Shown here: in pieces, positions 57,445 through 64,000 of the stretch
How the letters are laid out: every line of letters begins with the position of its first letter
Position numbering within the stretch: the first letter of the stretch is position 1
Assembly (NCBI GenBank): GCA_013398015.1
Contig: VZRR01014180.1
Span: forward strand, 1 to 64,000
Origin: Oreocharis arfaki
Taxonomy: Eukaryota > Chordata > Aves > Passeriformes > Paramythiidae
DNA length: 64,000 nucleotides
Direction: 5' to 3'
The notes under the pieces: model-generated
Seen by the model: only the letters and a program-made list of their open reading frames with translations
What the model was told of the DNA's origin: nothing
The model's database searches: none
Program-made: the position numbers and the translations under genes

Positions 57445-59950
57445 ACAGCAGAGGATTCTGAAGCCTTACCAGCTCAGATAAAACCCAGCTGGGTCCTGAT
57501 AACCCAAGGACACATATCCTGACTTTTAGCAGCCTTTTTTCCTTTGAGTATTTCCTAGAAACCAGAAGACTTGCACCCTGTTTCCTCAGCCTTCACTGAG
57601 CTCACCAGTCAGGCTGGACTTTGCAGGCACAGATCTCTAAGTGCAAACAGGGTCTTAGATCGGCTGAAAGAGAAAGAAAGACAGAGGGACATGTGATCCC
57701 ACAGCTCTGGAGACCCCAGCAGTGTGCTGGCTGCCCACTAGCCCCCAGGAACACACGGGCAGAGCCAGCAGCAATAACTTCAGATGGAGTGAAAGCCAGG
57801 CCTCTACTTCCCCCTCCCTGGCCACATCCCCTGCAATGAGATCTGTGATGGGACTCCCTCTCTGAGACATCCCAAGGTTGGAGCTGGGGAAGCAGAGAGC
57901 ACCCTGGAATGCCTGTGTTTGTACCAAGCAGTGCCAGCTCTGTGAAAGGTGATTATGAGGTTGTTCTCAGCTGTGATGATTGCATCACCTCTCCACTCTC
58001 ACTTCTGCCTCTCCCATATTTCCAAGAGATAATGATCTCATCTCCTAACTGTTGAAGATCACTCCTTGTCTGCACTTCCCCTCGCTGTTCCCCTCCTCTG
58101 TTCATTATGGGATAGAAATGGTATCGACCAAAAATCACTAGATGTCAAAAAATCTTATCGCAGAATCCAGCTGCCAACATAGCCTAAACGTGCTTAGGAA
58201 ATGTCAGTAAATTACAGCAGAGAGAGAAAGTGAGCAAGGGAGGAAACATTAGGATGAGCAGTGAACTGCAATTAACTGCTCCACATTTGGAAGAAGCAGG
58301 AAATGTGTGGAGGAAAGCAGAGTTAAGGGGTCATTGATCTCTGTAATTGAGGGGAAACTGAGAAATTGATGGTTTAATGGGGTTCAGCTGAAAGGAGTGT
58401 GTGCTTTGTGGGCCATACTGGGACAGAAAGACCATTGTTGTTGGGCACAGGACCCATCCTAGTTAGGTCACAATACTCAAGGTACTCCTCAGCCTTCCTT
58501 GGAAGCAGCTTGTCTGTGTTGTTCGGCTGGATATCTCCCTGGAAAGGCCTTCCTATCCCATGTCCACAGCTAGACTGTGTTCTTGCTTTGGCACAGACCT
58601 GTGATAGCCTTCTTTCCAAACTGACTGGAGACCAGGTCTCTGGCATTGGGTTGTCATCAGGGCAGATTGGGATCTGTCATCTCTAATGATGTGTCCAAGA
58701 GCGGCCTGGAGAGGAGCCACGCCAAGGTGATTCAGTCTGAGTTTGCCTCCATTTATCCCACAATTCCTTCAGAAAATATCATGTGGAAGATACTGCACAA
58801 CCATCCCTGGCCCAGCCTTCTGCCACTGCCCTGGGATCCCCTGGGTGGCAGTCCTGGGGGTAGGGTGTGAATAACTTGGGGCTCCAAACACACTCAAGGG
58901 TTGCACTTGCAGGTCCAGCTGTCTATCCCAAGAGCACAAAAGGGTCAGCCCTGCAAAGCTCTGGCACAGCTGGACCACGGGTGGAAGCCAGCAGCTTACA
59001 GGCTCTGCCTTGCCACACCATGGTAAAGCAATCCAGTCCGTCCCTCCTTCTGAGGCAGGATCAGACATCGCTGGAGAAGAACTGTCTTCTTCTCTATTTC
59101 CCATCACCACTACCTCATTGTTCCCCATACACGTATCTCCAAATATTGTGACTCACAGGAGCAGGCCTTAGGCAAAGTAAAGATCTGCCACAAAGACCTG
59201 GAATCTATCCTACAGAAACATCCAGCCCCTCTCTCCTTCTCCCTCTCCATCATCTTCATCTCCATCTCTCCTTCAAAACTCTTCTTCTTAAATCAAGCTT
59301 TCAGTCCCAGGGCTGTTTCCTTCCCCCAGTCTCCTCATCCATGCTCCACCTATCCTGGACATTGCTTTCCACGCTATCTCTGCTCCCCATCTCACACTCC
59401 CCATCCTCCTGATTTTCCATCCTGCACACACCCTCCCTGAGCTGTGAAAGATGCTGCAGTGAACAGAGCAGAGCTGGAATGGAAAACACAAAGCACTGCA
59501 CAAACATGTCTCCATGACCTGGCTGTTCCATGGGAACAGCCTGACCTTGGCTTTAATCCCATGGCAGAGGGAAGATGTTTTAAGGCTCTTTGTACCACTG
59601 AGGAAGAAATGCTGACTAGTACAGTTCCCAAGGACAACCACAGGTCATCTTCTGTGACTTCCTTTTCATGCCATGGACGCCAGGTCCCCATCTGGGAACC
59701 ACTGCCCTAGTGTCCTGTAAGTGTAGGTACCACTTACTGCCCTAGGAAGCTGTCAAGGTCAGACTGCTCATCGCCTTCCAGATTAAATGGTCACTTGCAA
59801 AATTCACAGGCCCTTTGGAGATGTCAGCCTCTAGTAGTACAAGCTCATCGCTTGTCACTGCAGCTCTGCTCAGCTCGTGCTTTGCACAGCTGAGGCAGGC
59901 ACCAAGAGGCACGGACCTGTGTTCCTTCATATGCTCTCTGCCCTGCCTGC
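57445..59950. other. Intergenic or intronic DNA, no gene recognised
   Basis: No supported exon. An open + strand frame around 58690-58780 has GC-rich third positions in its first half but no convincing acceptor. From about 59200 to 59420 the + strand is very pyrimidine-rich. Confidence 0.45.
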
Positions 59951-59952
59951 AG

Positions 59953-60064
59953 CTGCTGCACAGCCAGAAGCTGCACAGCCTGGAGAAGCTGTGCCTCCAA
60001 CTCTCCCCATGGCTGCAGAACCACAGCCAGGTCCAGGACCCCCTTTACAACATGCACAATCTAG
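59953..60064 (+). CDS. Probable internal coding exon, + strand (unrecognised protein)
   Basis: A strong acceptor (pyrimidine-rich TCTCTGCCCTGCCTGCAG, ending 59952) and a strong donor (CTAG/GTAAGG, intron from 60065) bound 112 bases. In phase 0 they give 37 codons plus one base: LLHSQKLHSLEKLCLQLSPW, then LQNHSQVQDPLYNMHNL. By my count 32 of 37 codons end in G or C, the usage expected of a bird coding exon in a GC-rich gene. The peptide is leucine-rich and could form an amphipathic helix followed by a polar loop; it contains NHS, a possible N-glycosylation site. I do not recognise the family. The other two + frames are also free of stops except at the very end, and a CTGCACAGCC duplication inside contributes to the pattern, so a chance exon is possible. 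No partner exon was found in the flanks. Confidence 0.4.
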
Positions 60065-62245
60065 GTAAGGATAGGCCAGGTTAATAATTTTCCTTAGATG
60101 GACTGGAGGATGAGCAGAGGTTTGTTCTTTTTCCATAGGGTCATTTCCCCACTCTTTGCAATGAGACATTGCCATTTAAGAAATAGCAGATCACATTTAT
60201 TTGGCCAGTGAGTGCATCCAACAAAGATGCTCATGGTTTGGAAAAAGATGTTCACCCTCCTCCAGGAGATGATGACATTTCAGTCTTTCTAATCAAGTTT
60301 GTGTCCCAGGCCAGCAGAATCTGGAAGATATAAATCTCATTTTTCCCCCGTTGTATTAAATTGAATTTAATGTTTGTGTAAGATAAAGAGCTTATAGCCC
60401 TGGATATCTTTGTTCTAACTCCCTGTGGACACTGCTTAGGACAGTAGGGTCTTCTCCTTCATGGCCCCTGGTCCTAAGAGTCTCAGCTGCATCTGCTGAT
60501 GGCCCAGCTAGCTTACAGTGCGACCACCCCCCACTAGGGAATCATGGAGACACTTGGACTTCTCAACAGGTTTCAGGCAGTGACCTGCAGCAGAGGAAAG
60601 GGAAAGCATGATTAGCACCGTAGAAACTTGTCCTACTTAGGCAAAATGGTCCTTGTGGCTGCAACACCTCTGTTGTTGTGCAGGATTTAGAGAAGTGACA
60701 GAAGAAAAGCTGAACCCCTAGAAATCAAAATCAGCCTCTCCTGAGACAATTTCTATCTCTAAGTGGCCTGAATATGGTAAGTATCTAGACACCCAAAGCC
60801 TGGACACAAAGCCTGCATGCTGTCCCACCACAAGTGAAGGTGAGTCTTCGAAAAAAAAAACATAATGACACTGGTTTTAGAAAATTTCCAACCATCCAGT
60901 GAAAAACTGCACATGAAACTGCTCCTCAGTGCAGGTAAATGCCATCACCATCAAGTCCCAATTTGCTGACATTTAGATCACCATGGTCCTGCAAACTTGT
61001 GGTGGGTTTTTCTCTGTCTATTCTACTGAGCACAGTTGGAACTGCAGACCTGCCCTCCTTCATCTGCTGTGTGCCTGTGAGTGTAAAGGAGCTAGAGGTG
61101 ATGCTGAAGCATGTTTGCCACAGAGCTGCAAAAAACAGTGAGAGAATCCTCTGTGGCATCACCCCAGCAGTGGAAGCTGGCCTTGCTCCAGTGGAGACCT
61201 GCCCTCAGGTTGTGTTTGCTGCGCTGCACTGAACGTGTGGGGTTTTCAAGGGTAGAGAAGTTGGTCCTGTCTTTTCGCCATGAGGAGAAGAAATATTCAA
61301 CACCCCGAATCTGTACAGCTTCATCCTTTCCTTCACTGTGTCCTGGGGGCTGGTGGCTGAGAAGCTGCCTGCACCCAGCTGGGGCCCTTCTGTTAACTCT
61401 GCCCCACAGAAGGAACAGCCTGTCTTCCCACCCACACAGAGAAGCTCCCTGACCACAACAGCCTTGGAACCCCGTGAAGCACCTGCTGTGTGAAAGCTGA
61501 GCTCAAAACTCTTGAGCTTGGAAACCACTCCTCTCCTTCCCCAGAGCTGCCTCATCTCCCTGCTCCCTGTGCTTCTGCTGTGACAGTGGAAGGACAAGAC
61601 CGTGAAGCCCTGGGAATCTGCCTTCCTCTTCCCCCCCTGCTCTCACCAAGCTTCCCTTGTCCAGTGCAATTACGAAGGTGTCAGTGTTCATTTGGCTGGG
61701 CCTGCTGTGCAACAAACTCGTGTGGCCCTCAAGGGACTTAAAAGTCAAGACAATTTCAAAAGGAAAGTAGAAGCTTCCGCTTGCAATTTTCTCACTCCTT
61801 CCCGTCTGCTCCGCTGCAGCGATGGGAGGGTAGAAGGAGAAGGGACACGCGATGTGGCTGAAATACGTCAAACCCAGAAGTTTCATTAACCATGCTCAAG
61901 AGTTATTATTCAGACCTTCCTGGTGCTCCAAGACTGCTTTTAGTTGGCTGAAAGCTTTTAAGCGCAGAGCCACTGGATATAGGCCAAATTGTGTGACGGT
62001 GATGCTGTCCATGACCTCCTTCGGGCTCCCTGGACTTTTTACCTCCCAGGTGTTCCAGCTGACCTGTAAAATCAATATGCTGGGACTGTATATTTAACTG
62101 AGTGCTTCTCTTGGGCCAAGGCCTCAGAAATGTAGATCACAGGTAGGTATTTCTGGCATGAGACAAATGGGAGATGACAATGAAAGGGTGTAAAGATCTG
62201 TGCAAGAAGGAAATAAGCTCATGCTGTTCAGTAGAAATAGCATGG
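60065..62245. other. DNA downstream of the candidate exon, no further exon recognised
   Basis: Donor-like sites occur at 60837 (GAAG/GTGAGT) and 61077 (CCT/GTGAGT), the latter 40 bases after an AG, but neither bounded segment shows convincing coding bias. An A10 run lies at about 60850. Around 61740-62100 the DNA is AT-richer without other signals. Confidence 0.45.
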
Positions 62246-62248
62246 TGA

Positions 62249-62640
62249 TAGAATCACAGAATCACAGAATGGTTTGGACTGGCAGGAACATTAAAGATCA
62301 TCTTGTTCCAACCCCTTGCCTTGGGCAGGGACATCTTCCACTAATTTAGGTTACTCAAAGCCCCACCCAGCCTGGCTTTTAACATTTCCAGGGACGGGGT
62401 GTCCACGACTTCTCAGGGCAACCTGTGCCAGTGTCTCACTATCTAACAGTAAAGAATTTCTTCCTAACATACAGTTTAAACCTGCCCTTAGTCAGTTTAA
62501 AGCCATTGCCCCTTGTCCTATCACTACACACCCTTCTGAAAAGTCCCTCTCCAGCTCTCTCGTAGCCTGTTTAGCTATTGGAAGGTGCTCTAAGGTCTCC
62601 CTGAAGCCTTCTCTTCTCCAGGCTGAAGTCCCCCTTTTTG
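62249..62640 (-). mobile_element. CR1 LINE 3' end, reverse orientation
   Basis: The + strand begins with the reverse complement of the CR1 terminus (GAATCACAGAATCACAGAAT), continues with TTAAAGATCATCTTGTTCCA, GGGCAGGGACATCTTCCACT, TAACAGTAAAGAATTTCTTC, GCCCCTTGTCCTATCACTAC and TCTTCTCCAGGCTGAA. This is the 3' part of CR1 ORF2 plus its short 3' UTR, read on the - strand. At nearly 400 bases it is the longest and best preserved CR1 copy in the window. It carries no intact reverse transcriptase. Confidence 0.97.
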
Positions 62641-62644
62641 CCCC

Positions 62645-64000
62645 AGAAGCAATCATAGAGTATGGATGCATAGCATGGATGATCCAAAGCACTGTGGACT
62701 TTTTCGTCTGTTTTCCAGTCATCCTGATGTTTGGGCACTCTCCTGAGAGTGGCAAACCCTAGTTCTATCTCTCCTCTGATTCACTTGTGTCCTGTGCAGA
62801 TACACACAAGACAGGGTTTTCAGCTGGTGACCACTACCATTTCAATTCTGGTGGCTGTCCTGCTTTGGATAAACTATTCAGTATTCATCAATATCCATTC
62901 TTCCTCCAAAACTCTCTGGTCTTGGCTAGTACATTGCTTGTTAGGCTAGCAGGAGCCTGGTACTCAAACCTCTGACTGGAAGAAAAAAAGATATATATAT
63001 TTTCAGTTTGCAACCCTATAGTGAAAGAGGGTGGATGGGGGAGAAGGTAGATTTTCCCATGTCTTGTCCCTAGGATCTGCAAGGCCTTCAGTGATCATTT
63101 GCTCTCTAAACCCTTAAAGCTGCTGTGATCCCAGCTGAGCACAAGCTGAGATTGCTGCAGCCATGGGTACTGCTGGCAAGCAGCTGGGGTTGTAATAGAT
63201 AGCATCTCTGCAAAGACAGCTTCAGGCAGAACAAGGGTAGTGCCTGTTGTAATTTCATATTAATTACTGCTGTAAAAGCAGTACCCAGATGAGATCAAGC
63301 CCTCTGAAAAACAAGGGGTGGTGCTTGCTCCATTTGAGTGTCCAGACTTACAGTCTGCCTTGAGACAAAAGGTAACGAGGAGTAATAAGTCTGTAAGAGT
63401 TATAAAAGTGAGAGGAGCAGCTCAGCATGGCCCCATGTGCCTTTGCTGAAGACATTCAGGGGAGTGAACCCTTTCAGAAGCCAGCCTACGAGTTTGTGCG
63501 TTCACCCTGGCCCTTCCCCAGTGGAGAAAATCTCATTTCCCACCACTAATTGATGCACAGAACCACTCAGCTCACTGAAATTACGGAGAAGAAAGGGTTT
63601 TGGGTTTTTTTTTAATTGGCCATCTATTAGCATTTTTAATTTGCTACATGAGGTAAGTTTTGAAAGGTGCCAGAGGGCAGCTTAAGAAATTAGCTGTTCT
63701 TAGCATTTTCTCTTCTTTTTGACTGACTTGGGTCCTCAAAGCCTTAATTAAAACTAGGGAGTGCTTCCAACGCACGACACAGCAGACAGTGCATGACAAG
63801 ACAAGCTGGAGCCCTCCACAGAGCATCATGCTTCTCTGGGACTTCTGATGGGAGCAGGAAGCATGAGAGAGCAGAGGGGAGATGCTCATCTCGATGTTCC
63901 ACAGGCATAGGAGGCACAGGGGCTGTGGAGTGGGACTGCAAGTCCAGGAGATGCTGCGGGAAGCAGAGGTGGATCCAGGGCAGGATGAGAGAGACAGACA
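62645..64000. other. Intergenic or intronic DNA to the window edge
   Basis: No gene recognised. A short (TA)n tract lies at about 62989-63001, a T-run near 63607, and a donor-like GAG/GTAAGT on the + strand at 63652 without a supported exon. Confidence 0.5.

Noticed and set aside
62316..62762. 148-codon + strand open frame
   Set aside because: It lies mostly on the antisense strand of a CR1 LINE copy and is not a host gene.
1..64000. CRISPR array, rRNA genes, prokaryotic operons or microRNA hairpins
   Set aside because: No regularly spaced repeats, no rRNA words and no operon-like dense coding. I compared mentally with common conserved microRNA sequences and saw none, but a folding scan was not possible.

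Overview
The window looks like nuclear DNA from a bird. The evidence is several CR1 LINE 3' ends (including the CR1 3'-terminal signature at 62249 and full 3' ends at 17555, 45312 and 57295), the remains of a class II (ERVK-like) endogenous retrovirus, few SINE-like sequences, short introns' worth of microsatellites, and GC-rich CpG islands. I could not name the species or any host gene. No complete protein-coding gene is visible. Most long open frames here are chance, caused by GC-rich or C/A-rich composition.

Layout. 1-2356: degraded 3' part of an endogenous retrovirus on the + strand: a CpG-rich, possibly gag-derived block, a short integrase remnant (about 1560-1726), no recognisable env, then a polypurine tract and an LTR with TATA box and poly(A) signal. 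2357-32200: about 30 kb with no recognisable coding gene. Its + strand looks rich in A and C, and it holds one CR1 piece, simple repeats and a few AT-rich blocks that resemble conserved regulatory DNA. 32210-33240: a strong CpG island followed by a CA/CG-rich tract. 33240-64000: about 31 kb, mostly rich in G and T on the + strand up to about 54 kb, with a second small CpG island (40280-40650), most of the CR1 copies, a (GAAT)n microsatellite, and one short segment at 59953-60064 that looks like a real coding exon on the + strand.

Interpretation. The composition changes sides at the main CpG island: A+C excess on the left, G+T excess on the right in the lines I counted by hand. In vertebrates the transcribed strand pair usually shows G+T excess on the coding strand. 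The pattern therefore suggests divergent transcription from the island: one unit running left on the - strand (candidate first-exon donor at 32778, candidate second exon 32009-32089) and one running right on the + strand (candidate donor at 32487, candidate coding exon 59953-60064). This is inference and needs RNA data. I saw no CRISPR array, no tRNA or rRNA gene, and no prokaryotic system.
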